DNA of 64,000 nt, from contig JADJZE010000019.1 in the NCBI GenBank assembly GCA_016719405.1, positions 15,302 through 79,301 of the forward strand, written 5' to 3'. Of the stretch, positions 41,226-49,530 are shown in pieces (position 1 is the stretch's first letter; every line of letters starts with the position of its first letter). The notes beneath the pieces were generated by a model, which worked only from the letters and a program-made list of their open reading frames with translations, was not told where the DNA came from and made no database searches. This DNA comes from Candidatus Aalborgicola lynettensis. Its GTDB lineage: Bacteria; Pseudomonadota; Gammaproteobacteria; Burkholderiales; Burkholderiaceae_C. The translations under genes and the position numbers were made by a program.

Positions 41226-42830
41226 CTACAGCGCCTTGCGCAGCGACGCGGGGGCAATTTTGAGCCCCTCGCGGTATTTGGCCACGGTGCGGCGGGCGCA
41301 GTCGATGCCCTGTTCTTTGAGCATTTCGGAAATCTGGTTGTCGGAGAGGGGCTTCTTGTTGCTCTCGGCACTGATGAACTGCTTGATGAGCGCGCGCACG
41401 GCCGTGCTGGACGCGTTGCCGCCGCTCTCGGTGCCCAGACCGGAGCCAAAGAAGTATTTCAGCTCGAAAGTGCCAAACGGCGTAGCCATGTACTTGGCCG
41501 TGGTGACGCGGCTGATGGTGGATTCGTGCAGCCCCAATTCATCCGCAATCTCGCGCAGCACCAGGGGGCGCATGGCCATTTCGCCGTGGGAGAAAAAACC
41601 TTTTTGTCGCTCCACAATCGCCGTACTGACGCGCAGGATGGTGTCAAAACGCTGCTGGATGTTTTTGATAAACCAGCGAGCCTCTTGCAGACGCTGTTGC
41701 AGCCCGGCGTAGCTGGCGGCGTCTTTGCCGCCGCGGTGGTTGCGCAGCACATTGGCGTAAATGTCGTGCACGCGCAGCTTGGGCATCACTTCCGGGTTGA
41801 GCATGACACGGAACTGCGAGCTGGCTCCGGGGCGGGTCTTGGCCGCTGGCACCACCAGCACATCGGGCACCACAATGTTGCGTTCCACATCCACAAAACG
41901 CCTGCCGGGCTTGGGCTCCAGGCGCGCAATCAGGGCAATGGCTTCGCGCGTTTGTGCATCGGTGCCGCCGCAGCGTTGCACCAGGGTTTTCACATCGCGG
42001 CGGGCCAACAGGTCCATCGGCTCGGAACAGATGCGCAGGGCCACACCCAATATGGCGGCCCGTGCAGGTTCGGGAGGATCCAGCGCGTCGTCGAGCTGGG
42101 CGCGCAGTTGCAAGCGCAGGCACTCGCCCAAATCACGCGCACCCACACCGGCAGGCTCCAGGCTGTGCAGCAGCCCCAAGGCCACGGTGAAGTGGTGCAC
42201 CAGTTCTTCCAGCTGCTCTTCATCGTCACCAGCCAGCCCCCGGGCGAGGTCTTCAAGCGTGTCTTCCAGGTAACCGTCGTCGTTGAGCGACTCGATCAGA
42301 AAGCGCAGTGCGTTGGCATCGAGCTCACCCAAGCGCAAGCGCAAGGCCTGGCGGTGCAGGTGGGACTGCAGCGACTCCTGGCTGCGCGCCAACTCGGTGG
42401 CATCGGTGTCGTCACCATCATCCAGGTTGTTGGCTTTGGCCTTGGCATCCGTGCCCCACTCGCCATCGTCGGGCACCAGCTCGGTGGTGCCGTCGCCGTC
42501 CCAACTGGGTTCTTCAGCCCCTGAGAGCGGCGTAACTTCATCGTCTTTTGTGCCGTTTGCGCCCGTCTGGTCTGCGTAATCAGCTATCGAATGAGGAGCA
42601 AACTCCATCTCGCGCTCACCCTCGCTGACCGGCGTGTCGGCCTGCGCCAGACCAAATTCTTCGCGCGGGGCCTCGTCTGCCGTCAATTCCAGAAACGGGT
42701 TCTCGTCGAGCATTTGCTCCACCTCCTGGCTCAGTTCGAGCGTGGAGAGTTGCAGCAGCCGGATGGACTGCTGCAACTGGGGCGTGAGCGCCAGGTGCTG
42801 CGAGACGCGTAGGGACAGCCCTTGTTTCAT
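41226..42830 (-). CDS. rpoN: RNA polymerase sigma-54 factor
   Basis: RpoN directs polymerase to -24/-12 promoters that need AAA+ activators. The 534 residues start MKQGLSLRVSQHLALTPQLQ, with the glutamine-rich region I, an acidic region II (residues 55-125), the core-binding domain, a helix-turn-helix near LGLHESTISRVTTAKY, and the C-terminal RpoN box ARRTVAKYRE. An in-frame start 8 codons upstream lies within a repeat element and is not used. It follows lptB, an order shared with many proteobacteria. The gene usually found next, hpf, is not here. Confidence 0.97.
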   Translation of the reverse strand: MKQGLSLRVSQHLALTPQLQQSIRLLQLSTLELSQEVEQMLDENPFLELTADEAPREEFGLAQADTPVSEGEREMEFAPHSIADYADQTGANGTKDDEVTPLSGAEEPSWDGDGTTELVPDDGEWGTDAKAKANNLDDGDDTDATELARSQESLQSHLHRQALRLRLGELDANALRFLIESLNDDGYLEDTLEDLARGLAGDDEEQLEELVHHFTVALGLLHSLEPAGVGARDLGECLRLQLRAQLDDALDPPEPARAAILGVALRICSEPMDLLARRDVKTLVQRCGGTDAQTREAIALIARLEPKPGRRFVDVERNIVVPDVLVVPAAKTRPGASSQFRVMLNPEVMPKLRVHDIYANVLRNHRGGKDAASYAGLQQRLQEARWFIKNIQQRFDTILRVSTAIVERQKGFFSHGEMAMRPLVLREIADELGLHESTISRVTTAKYMATPFGTFELKYFFGSGLGTESGGNASSTAVRALIKQFISAESNKKPLSDNQISEMLKEQGIDCARRTVAKYREGLKIAPASLRKAL

Positions 42831-42837
42831 AAAGTCT

Positions 42838-42917
42838 CCGCCGGGCCGCCCCAAGGAGACTTAGCCCCCTTTGGGGGGCAGAGCAGTACACGAAGTGACA
42901 AACGTGGGGGCCACATG
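42838..42917. repeat. GC-rich dispersed repeat between lptB and rpoN
   Basis: Read on the minus strand it begins TGTGGCCCCCACG, continues with a variable middle, then CTGCCCCCCAAAGGGGG and CCTTGGGGCGGCCCGGCGG. Both ends match the unit repeated in recG (56285-56485). It fills the gap just before the rpoN start. Confidence 0.85.
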
Positions 42918-42918
42918 T

Positions 42919-43704
42919 TTACATTTTGAAGTGCTCGCCCAGGTAGACCCGGCGCACGTCGGCATTGTTCACAATCTCGGAGGGGGTTCCTTGGGCCAGC
43001 ACGGTGCCGTCGCTGATGATGTAGGCGTGGTCGCAAATACCCAGCGTTTCGCGCACGTTGTGGTCGGTGATCAGCACGCCAATGCCACGGCCTTTGAGGA
43101 AGTTGATGATGCGCTGAATCTCAATCACCGCAATCGGGTCAATACCGGCAAAAGGCTCGTCGAGCAGAATGAACCGTGGTCGTGTCGCCAGGGCGCGCGC
43201 AATCTCGACACGGCGGCGTTCACCGCCCGACAGGGCCAGCGAGGGTGATGCACGCAAATGGTCCACGCGCAGCTCTTGCAGCAGCGCGGTCAGGCGGGTT
43301 TCGATCTCGGCGCTTTTCAAAGGCTTGTCATCGTCGTCGCGCTGCAGCTCCAGCACGGCACGCACGTTGTCTTCGACATTAAGCTTGCGAAAAATGGATG
43401 CCTCTTGCGGCAAATAACCCAGCCCCAGGCGCGCACGGCGGTGAATGGGCATGTGCTCGATGCTCTGCCCGTCGATGGTGATGTCGCCCGCGCTGGCGTG
43501 CAGCAGGCCCACGATGATGTAGAACGAGGTGGTTTTGCCGGCGCCATTGGGGCCCAGCAGGCCCACCACCTCGCCGGTGCGCACGGCCAGCGAAACGTCT
43601 TTGACCACCTGGCGGCGCCCATAGGACTTTTGCAGGTGGTGCGCCTCCAGTATTCCCTGGGGCGCATCGGTGGCGCCCATCAAGGCACTTTGGGCGGCGC
43701 TCAC
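42919..43704 (-). CDS. lptB: LPS export ABC transporter ATPase LptB
   Basis: LptB powers extraction of lipopolysaccharide from the inner membrane with LptFG. The 261 residues contain Walker A GPNGAGKTTSFYI, the Q-loop segment GYLPQEASIFRKL, the signature LSGGERRRVEIARAL and Walker B ILLDEPFAGIDPIAV, all typical of LptB. The start is a GTG that overlaps the lptA stop (GTGA). An ATG 8 codons further in is an alternative. It is coupled to lptA upstream and rpoN downstream. Confidence 0.96.
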   Translation of the reverse strand: MSAAQSALMGATDAPQGILEAHHLQKSYGRRQVVKDVSLAVRTGEVVGLLGPNGAGKTTSFYIIVGLLHASAGDITIDGQSIEHMPIHRRARLGLGYLPQEASIFRKLNVEDNVRAVLELQRDDDDKPLKSAEIETRLTALLQELRVDHLRASPSLALSGGERRRVEIARALATRPRFILLDEPFAGIDPIAVIEIQRIINFLKGRGIGVLITDHNVRETLGICDHAYIISDGTVLAQGTPSEIVNNADVRRVYLGEHFKM

Positions 43705-44315
43705 TGCGGCACACTCCCCAGCGTGGTGGACGGATTCAAGGTAGCCGGCGCAGCAGCCGGCGTGGCGGCAGCGCCTTCGGGCTTGGGCGTCAACACCGCA
43801 CGCACCCTGCCACCGGGAACGGGTAAGCCGCCCTGCCGGGGCACGCCGTCGACACTGAACATATCGGTGAGGTTTTCGTACACGATGAGGGCGCCGCTAA
43901 TTTCATCGGCCACGGTGGCGCCACGCAGGCGGCGCAAATGGGCCTTTTTGATGAACTTGACTTTGTCGGCACGGCCGTCGTACTCGATGGTTTCGCTCTC
44001 GCCTTCAATAAACTCGTCCAGGCCTTCGCGCTTTTGGCGAAAGAAAGCCGGCGACTCGGGGCTGCCAACCACCATCGCAAACTGGTAGCCATCAGGGTCT
44101 TGCCGCACCTCCAGCAGCGCACCGCGCACCAGGATGGTCCCTTTGGTCAGTACCACGTGGCCAGAGAACACGCTGATTTGCTTGACGTCGTCGTAGCGCA
44201 GCGCATCGGCCTCAATGTTCATGGGCTTGTTGCGGTCGGCTTTTTCGGCCTGGGCCAGTGGCGCAATGCCCACCAAGGCCGCCAGCAACAACAAGGAAAG
44301 AGTAGGGTTTTTCAT
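43701..44315 (-). CDS. lptA: LPS transport periplasmic protein LptA
   Basis: LptA bridges the inner- and outer-membrane Lpt complexes. The ATG at 44315 begins a signal peptide (LSLLLLAALVGIAPLAQA) followed by EKADRNKPMNIEADAL, giving 204 residues. The OstA-type beta-jellyroll includes VFSGHVVLTKGTILVRGALL and GESETIEYDGRADKVKF. The C-terminus is proline- and alanine-rich. The start is ambiguous because an ATG 12 codons earlier is in frame. lptC, normally upstream, is not adjacent; the next gene is divergent. Confidence 0.92.
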   Translation of the reverse strand: MKNPTLSLLLLAALVGIAPLAQAEKADRNKPMNIEADALRYDDVKQISVFSGHVVLTKGTILVRGALLEVRQDPDGYQFAMVVGSPESPAFFRQKREGLDEFIEGESETIEYDGRADKVKFIKKAHLRRLRGATVADEISGALIVYENLTDMFSVDGVPRQGGLPVPGGRVRAVLTPKPEGAAATPAAAPATLNPSTTLGSVPQ

Positions 44316-44635
44316 AAAGGCACGAAACTTGCTCACGGGTGTTGGGGCCATTGTACTGAGGCACTTCCACCCGATGGACGCCCCAATCCACCAACGCCCC
44401 GGATTTTTGCGAAGTTTTAACGGATTTTGACGGGTTTTATGGCGCGTCTTCCCGCCCTGTGCAGACGCCCCGCAGGCCAGGCAGAGATGCACCAAAGTGA
44501 CGCTGCAAACGGTTGACGCCATGGCCCTGTCGGATTAGCTTTTTCACTCTAACTGCAGGCCCCCATTCTGGGTTTCAATGCGAACCACACCACGCATATC
44601 CCGCGTGGCCGATGCTTACACCAGAGAGGACCACC
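44316..44635. other. Divergent non-coding gap between lptA and the SPOR protein gene
   Basis: These 320 bases hold no recognised gene. A TTGACG at 44513-44518 followed after 17 bases by TAGCTT is a weak promoter candidate for the plus-strand gene. Nothing convincing was seen for lptA. Confidence 0.4.
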
Positions 44636-45970
44636 ATGACACCCGCCGCACTGCAAGAACACCCCGACAACACGGTCACCGAAGCCACCGCTCCTGCGGG
44701 CTCGATGCCCGCCGCCCCCACCATCGAGCCCAAGCTGGCCCAGCTGCTGGAATTTACGCAAAAAAACCAGTCCACCATCACCCCCAAAGAGATCAACGCC
44801 CACCTCGAACAGGTGCTGCACAACTACGACACCCTGACTGCCACCTACGCGCGCAACAACGAGCGCCTGGATGCCGAGCTGGCACAACTCCGCCAAGCGG
44901 GTGAGACCACCGCCGGGCAGTTGCAACAGCGCATGGGCGCGGTCGATGCGCGCATCGACACCCTGGACGGCGAAGTGCAGCAGGACATTGTGTTGCTGGA
45001 CACGCGCATCGCCACCGTGCACGGCCTGCTGCAGGCACAAGACGCCATCCTGCAGGAGCAAAGCGCGCGCCTGGACCAGTTTGGACTGGCTCAGGAGCTG
45101 CTCGATACCGCCACCCGTGGCAACCGCAACCGGATTGAAGCCGTGCGCGAATGGGCTGCCAGCCAGCAAGCGGTGTCCAAGGCGCACATTGATGGCCTGC
45201 GGGCTCTGCAACGCGAGCACTATTCGCAGTTCCAGTCGGTACAGCAGGCGGTGCAGCAACTGCGCGCCGACACACTGCGCCTGAACCAGGCCCAGGCGCA
45301 AACCGCACTGCAACTGGACCACCACACCGCCCGCACACGCCGCCAGTTCCACTGGACCCATGGTGCACTGGCTGGCGCAGTGCTGCTGGGTGTGGCGGGG
45401 TTTGCCGCCGTCAAGTGGTCGAGCGCCTTTGCTCCGGTGACCACCCAGCAAGCCGTGGCCCAACTCGATGGGCGTGTGAACGGCATACGCCGCGAAGTAA
45501 GCGACCTGTCAACCCTGCAAACGGTGGTGGTTGAGCAAGACGCAAAAACCACCAAGCTATCCGCGCAGTTGGCGCAACTGGAAAGCAGCTTGGGCACATT
45601 GGGGCAATCGGTGAACAAGCTGCGCGCCGCCCAAACCCGCACCACACTGGACGGCACCACCGGATTACCCCTGCATGACGCCCAGTGGCTGCAGCAACAA
45701 AGCCCCAAAGCCTATACCGTGCAATTATTGACTGCCGATACCCCTGCCGAACTGACGCAGCTGATTACCCGCCACGCGGCAACGCTGGCGGACGCAGGCC
45801 TGGCTTACACCCGCACCGAACGCAACGGTCAAGACCGCTACAACCTGTTTTACGGCGTGTTCGCCCATGCCGCACAGGCCCGTGCCGCCCTTGCCGCACT
45901 GCCCCCCGCACTGCAAACGCAGCAGCCCTGGGTACGACCCATGCATTCTGTGCAAAAAACCATGCAATAA
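44636..45970 (+). CDS. Coiled-coil inner-membrane protein with a C-terminal SPOR domain
   Basis: The 444-residue protein has an N-terminal cytoplasmic half rich in glutamine and leucine heptads (residues 60-235, coiled coil), one membrane segment near 240-262 (GALAGAVLLGVAGFAAVKW) and a second coiled coil (275-340). The C-terminal SPOR-like domain (AYTVQLLTADTPAELTQLI, RYNLFYGVFAHAAQARAAL) usually binds denuded peptidoglycan at division sites. The chosen ATG has AGAGGA before it. The architecture suggests an envelope or division role, but I do not recognise a named family. Confidence 0.7.
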   Translation: MTPAALQEHPDNTVTEATAPAGSMPAAPTIEPKLAQLLEFTQKNQSTITPKEINAHLEQVLHNYDTLTATYARNNERLDAELAQLRQAGETTAGQLQQRMGAVDARIDTLDGEVQQDIVLLDTRIATVHGLLQAQDAILQEQSARLDQFGLAQELLDTATRGNRNRIEAVREWAASQQAVSKAHIDGLRALQREHYSQFQSVQQAVQQLRADTLRLNQAQAQTALQLDHHTARTRRQFHWTHGALAGAVLLGVAGFAAVKWSSAFAPVTTQQAVAQLDGRVNGIRREVSDLSTLQTVVVEQDAKTTKLSAQLAQLESSLGTLGQSVNKLRAAQTRTTLDGTTGLPLHDAQWLQQQSPKAYTVQLLTADTPAELTQLITRHAATLADAGLAYTRTERNGQDRYNLFYGVFAHAAQARAALAALPPALQTQQPWVRPMHSVQKTMQ

Positions 45971-45992
45971 CCCGCAACAACCGCAAGCACTT

Positions 45993-46766
45993 TCAGGCTT
46001 GCGCGTACTGGTCTTCCAGGTAGTTGATGATGGCCAGCGACTCGAACATCTTGACCCCGGTGTTCGGGTCTTCCAGGTAGGGCACCTGAACGCGCCCGAG
46101 CTGGGCCAGCACCTTTTCACGCCGACCTCCGGGGCGCGGCTTGTAGGGCCCCGGCTTCATGCGCATGACGGCCGGACCCATGTCGGCCAGCTGCTCCTTG
46201 CCGATGTTGTGCAGCACGTAGGGCAATTCCAGTTCAGTGAGCCGCTCACGCACCAAGCGTGAATACGGGCTCGCCTCGAAACTCCACAACTGCAGCAACT
46301 GCGCCGGCTTCTTGGATTTGCGTTTGGTAATGCCGCGCAAGCCACGCACCGCCGAGCCCATACCGCCCCACAGGGGACGGAACTTGCCGGGCCGGTAGAA
46401 CAGGGGCGTGGGGCGACCACCATAGGTGCGAAACAGGTAATCAATAATCTCAGCGGACTCGTACATCACGGTGTCGGTGTTGCGATCCAACAGCATCGGG
46501 AACTGCGCCTTGCCGCCCAGGCGCTTGGCCTCGGCGCGGTAGCGCTTGCCACCCTTGGGGCAGGGGTAAATTTCGGCGTCCAAACCCAGTGCAGTCAAGG
46601 CTTCGCGCACACTGCGGCAGTAGGGACTGCCCTCCATGTCATACAAACGCAGCGCCAACGGTGGCTGCACGGCCGCAGTGACCACACGGGTGCCGCGCCA
46701 TGCCGTCAGGGTAGAAGTGGCCACGGAGCCGACGACGCTGGCGTGGTGCAAAAGATTCAATGGCAT
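45993..46766 (-). CDS. Tandem thioredoxin-fold (GST N-terminal-like) protein
   Basis: The 257-residue protein carries two glutathione S-transferase N-terminal-type thioredoxin folds. The first begins LRLYDMEGSPYCRSVREAL and includes GGKAQFPMLLDRNTDTVMYE; the second begins WSFEASPYSRLVRERLTEL and includes VQVPYLEDPNTG. Each has the cis-proline and the E/S-A/L-I pair of glutathione-binding domains, but neither is followed by the all-helical GST C-terminal domain. The first fold keeps a cysteine (SPYC), while the second has serine (SPYS). The substrate is unknown. It converges with the SPOR gene. Confidence 0.8.
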   Translation of the reverse strand: MPLNLLHHASVVGSVATSTLTAWRGTRVVTAAVQPPLALRLYDMEGSPYCRSVREALTALGLDAEIYPCPKGGKRYRAEAKRLGGKAQFPMLLDRNTDTVMYESAEIIDYLFRTYGGRPTPLFYRPGKFRPLWGGMGSAVRGLRGITKRKSKKPAQLLQLWSFEASPYSRLVRERLTELELPYVLHNIGKEQLADMGPAVMRMKPGPYKPRPGGRREKVLAQLGRVQVPYLEDPNTGVKMFESLAIINYLEDQYAQA

Positions 46767-46800
46767 GCGCGGAGTTTACGTGGTTCAAAAAAAGCCAAAT

Positions 46801-46831
46801 CGTAACCCGTAACCCGTAACCCGTAACCCGT
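46801..46831. repeat. Four tandem copies of CGTAACC
   Basis: The 7-base unit CGTAACC occurs four times in a row plus a partial fifth unit, in the gap upstream of the thioredoxin-fold gene. Confidence 0.9.
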
Positions 46832-46977
46832 GGGTGCTCGCCGGTTGCTGGAAACTCCAGCAAGCAACGTGCGGACCGTCCGCAGCGCAGGGTTCAATAG
46901 TCGAGAGGGATCGATGGTCTGAATTATTTCGCCTCTGCCACGGGAATTCTGCGCCCAACAGTTAGAATTACGGCAGT

Positions 46978-47054
<77 letters not shown>

Positions 47055-47070
47055 TTATTCTTGATAAAAC

Positions 47071-47104
47071 GCCTGCTAATGGTTTTGCCTTAGCAGGCTT
47101 TTTT
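47071..47104 (+). terminator. Rho-independent terminator of tRNA-Pro
   Basis: GCCTGCTAA at 47071-47079 pairs with TTAGCAGGC at 47090-47098, followed by six T residues. It lies 17 bases after the tRNA. Confidence 0.93.
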
Positions 47105-47200
47105 ATGGGCGCAATACACGATCACCCATAAACCTGGCGCATCCTTCGATGCGCCGTATTTTCGGAACTTCGCGTCGGATACGTTCCGACATTACAAGTA

Positions 47201-47371
47201 TTAGCCGCCTTTTTTCGAGCGTTTGCCAGGATTCTTCTTGCTGCGTGTTGCGGTGCCCCGCTCCAAGCTGACCTTTTGGCCCCGTCCACCCGTGGCAAGC
47301 ACCATGCCAGGCATCGGTTTCGGCGCAGGTGTTGCTTTACGGTCCGCTTCAGTAACAATCTTATTTCCCAT
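47201..47371 (-). CDS. Small basic protein, 56 residues, unknown
   Basis: This short reading frame begins MGNKIVTEADRKATPAPKPM and ends in a lysine- and arginine-rich tail (KKNPGKRSKKGG). GAGGA lies 4 bases before the ATG. Nothing in it is recognised. The good ribosome-binding site, the basic composition and the lack of a competing gene support it as real, but it could be chance. The tail could bind nucleic acid. Confidence 0.45.
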   Translation of the reverse strand: MGNKIVTEADRKATPAPKPMPGMVLATGGRGQKVSLERGTATRSKKNPGKRSKKGG

Positions 47372-47467
47372 GAATTCCTCACAATGTAGAGTTAAAACCT
47401 CTATTAGGCCATAGGTGACACGGGTATCGCCTGCGGACTTGCGGATTTTTCAGGAACAGGGCCTGCA

Positions 47468-48709
47468 TCAATCGCAGTTGGTCCATTTGCGGACGAGACA
47501 CACTTGCGCCATTTCCTGGGCCCGCGCCACTTGCTCCGGCGTTAATTTGTCGAACAACAAATCCCTATGGCGAATGGGCTCGGGGTGGCCCGATGTGGCT
47601 CCCAGGCTAAACCACATATAAGCGCGCAGGAGATCTTGCTCAACACCTAAACCCTTGGCATACATTAACCCGATGTTGTTGGCTGCAATCACCTGGCCCT
47701 GGGCTGCCGCCAACCGGTACAACTTCATGGCTGCAGCGTAATCGCGCGACACGCCAAGCCCGTTTTCCAGCAACTCGCCCAGATTGATTTGTCCGGTTTC
47801 GTCGCCCTGCTCCGCAGCGAGTCGGTACCACTTGTAGGCACTTGTCAAATTTTTCGGAACGCCAATGCCGTTGGCGTAAATGAACCCCAGATTGATTTGG
47901 GCCGCTGCATAGCCTTGTGTTGCAGCGAGTTGATACCATTTGCGGGACTGCTCATGGCTTTGCGGCACGCCCTGGCCATTCGCATACTTCAATCCCAGCG
48001 CAAATTGCGCTCCCGCATGCCCCTGCGCAGCTGCCTGCTGAAACAAGGCCAGTGCCCGCGCAATATCCTGCTTTACGCCATACCCGTTGTTGTACATGGC
48101 GCCCAGATTGGCCTGCCCCCTGGCAAAACCCTTGTCAGCGGCAAGACGGTACCACTTCAATGCCTCAGCATAGTCCTGCGGCACACCCTCGCCATCTTCA
48201 TACATCACACCCAAAATGGTTTGCGCCCTGGGGTAGCCCTGCGTGGCGGCCAATCGGAGCAATTTGAGCGCTTCATCGACGTCTCTTGCAACCCCCTCAC
48301 CATTGCTGTACAGCGCAGCCAAATTGGTCTGTGCACGCGGGTACCCCTGCGCAGCGCCGAGCCGGTACCATTTGCCAGCCTCCGCCATATCACGCTGGAC
48401 ACCGCGCCCGTATTCGTACATGCGGCCGATATTGGTTTGGGCAACTGCGCTCCCGCGTGCTGCAGCCATGCGATACCACTTGAGTGCCTGTGCATAGTCC
48501 TGCTTCACACCATGGCCATCCTCGTACATCATTCCGAGGTGGTACTGCGCCCTCACATCACCTTTGCCTTCGGTGGGGGCCCGCTGCCTTGCTGCAAAAA
48601 TGGCATCGCCCCGCTCGTAAGCGCCTGCGTCATCCACCAATTCAGATGCAAAGGAGTGGCCCGCCGCCAAAAACGCGGCACACAGCGCCGTCAATAGGGT
48701 TCTTTGCAT
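47468..48709 (-). CDS. Sel1-repeat protein, exported
   Basis: The 413-residue protein starts with a signal peptide (RTLLTALCAAFLAAGHSFA), followed by nine consecutive Sel1-like repeats of 36 residues (pattern A-Q-x2-L-G-x2-Y-x2-G-x-G-V-x2-D-x2-A-x-K-W-Y-R-L-A-A), covering about residues 50-380. Sel1 solenoids bind other proteins and often support envelope or secretion complexes. I chose the ATG at 48709 where the signal peptide begins. The frame is open 15 codons further upstream. The partner is unknown. Confidence 0.88.
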   Translation of the reverse strand: MQRTLLTALCAAFLAAGHSFASELVDDAGAYERGDAIFAARQRAPTEGKGDVRAQYHLGMMYEDGHGVKQDYAQALKWYRMAAARGSAVAQTNIGRMYEYGRGVQRDMAEAGKWYRLGAAQGYPRAQTNLAALYSNGEGVARDVDEALKLLRLAATQGYPRAQTILGVMYEDGEGVPQDYAEALKWYRLAADKGFARGQANLGAMYNNGYGVKQDIARALALFQQAAAQGHAGAQFALGLKYANGQGVPQSHEQSRKWYQLAATQGYAAAQINLGFIYANGIGVPKNLTSAYKWYRLAAEQGDETGQINLGELLENGLGVSRDYAAAMKLYRLAAAQGQVIAANNIGLMYAKGLGVEQDLLRAYMWFSLGATSGHPEPIRHRDLLFDKLTPEQVARAQEMAQVCLVRKWTNCD

Positions 48710-48804
48710 ACTGGAAGTGTGACAAACATCAATCTGGCCTGCGCGATCATCCAACCCACAGCGGCGTCAACACCGATGGCAACCACCGCGGGCGGCCATC
48801 GCCA

Positions 48805-49464
48805 TCACCGACCCGCCCGGACATCCACAATCAAGGCATCGACCACCTGCAGCGCACGTTCCATGCTGCGCGCCATGGTGCCGTCGGTATAAAACCGCCC
48901 AGCCACGCCCAAAGCCGGTACACCTTCGATTTTGTAGGTATTTTGCAGTTGCGTGGCCCGGGTGGCTTTGGTTGCCACCGTAAATGAGTTGTACTGCTCC
49001 AGAAATTTGGACTTGTCTACACCCTGGCGAGCCACCCAGTCGGCAATCACGTCACCTTTTTCCAATCGAATTTTTTCACCATGAATGGCGGTGAACACCT
49101 TGACATGGAGTTTCTCCACCAACCCCATGGCTTCCAGCGCGTAATACAAACGCTGCTGCGGCACAAAACTGTCCTGAAAAGCAACCGGAACCCGCCGCAC
49201 CACCACGTCTTTGGGCAACTTCTTGATCCACGACTCCAGCGCAGGCTCAAACGCATTGCAATGGGGGCAGTTGTACCAAAAGAACTCCACTACTTCAATT
49301 TTGCCTGCCGGGGCATCCACTGTCGCCCGGGGGTCCAATACCTGGTATTCCGTGCCAGCCTGCGGTTTTTTGGGCTGCGCATGCACCCCGGACACCAGCG
49401 CAGCAGATGAGAGCAAGGCTGCACCCGCAGCAAACTGGCCAAATTGACGACGTTGCATGTTCAT
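48805..49464 (-). CDS. dsbA: Thiol:disulfide interchange protein DsbA
   Basis: DsbA introduces disulfide bonds into periplasmic proteins. The 219-residue product starts MNMQRRQFGQFAAGAALLSS, a signal peptide with a twin-arginine-like start, and carries the active site FFWYNCPHCNAFEP and a cis-proline segment EGVPALGVAGRF. AGGAG lies upstream of the chosen ATG at 49464. It follows the SPOR gene and argS on the same strand, an order known in this family. Confidence 0.9.
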   Translation of the reverse strand: MNMQRRQFGQFAAGAALLSSAALVSGVHAQPKKPQAGTEYQVLDPRATVDAPAGKIEVVEFFWYNCPHCNAFEPALESWIKKLPKDVVVRRVPVAFQDSFVPQQRLYYALEAMGLVEKLHVKVFTAIHGEKIRLEKGDVIADWVARQGVDKSKFLEQYNSFTVATKATRATQLQNTYKIEGVPALGVAGRFYTDGTMARSMERALQVVDALIVDVRAGR

Positions 49465-49530
49465 TCGAAAAAACTCCTGATAAAGCATCTCTGATAAATG
49501 CGGGGGTGATAAGTTCAAAGTCCGTTGGCG

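Noticed and set aside
46963..46968. Full sigma-70 promoter for tRNA-Pro
   Set aside because: TAGAAT is a plausible -10 box but no acceptable -35 box lies 16-18 bases upstream, so only the -10 is mentioned.
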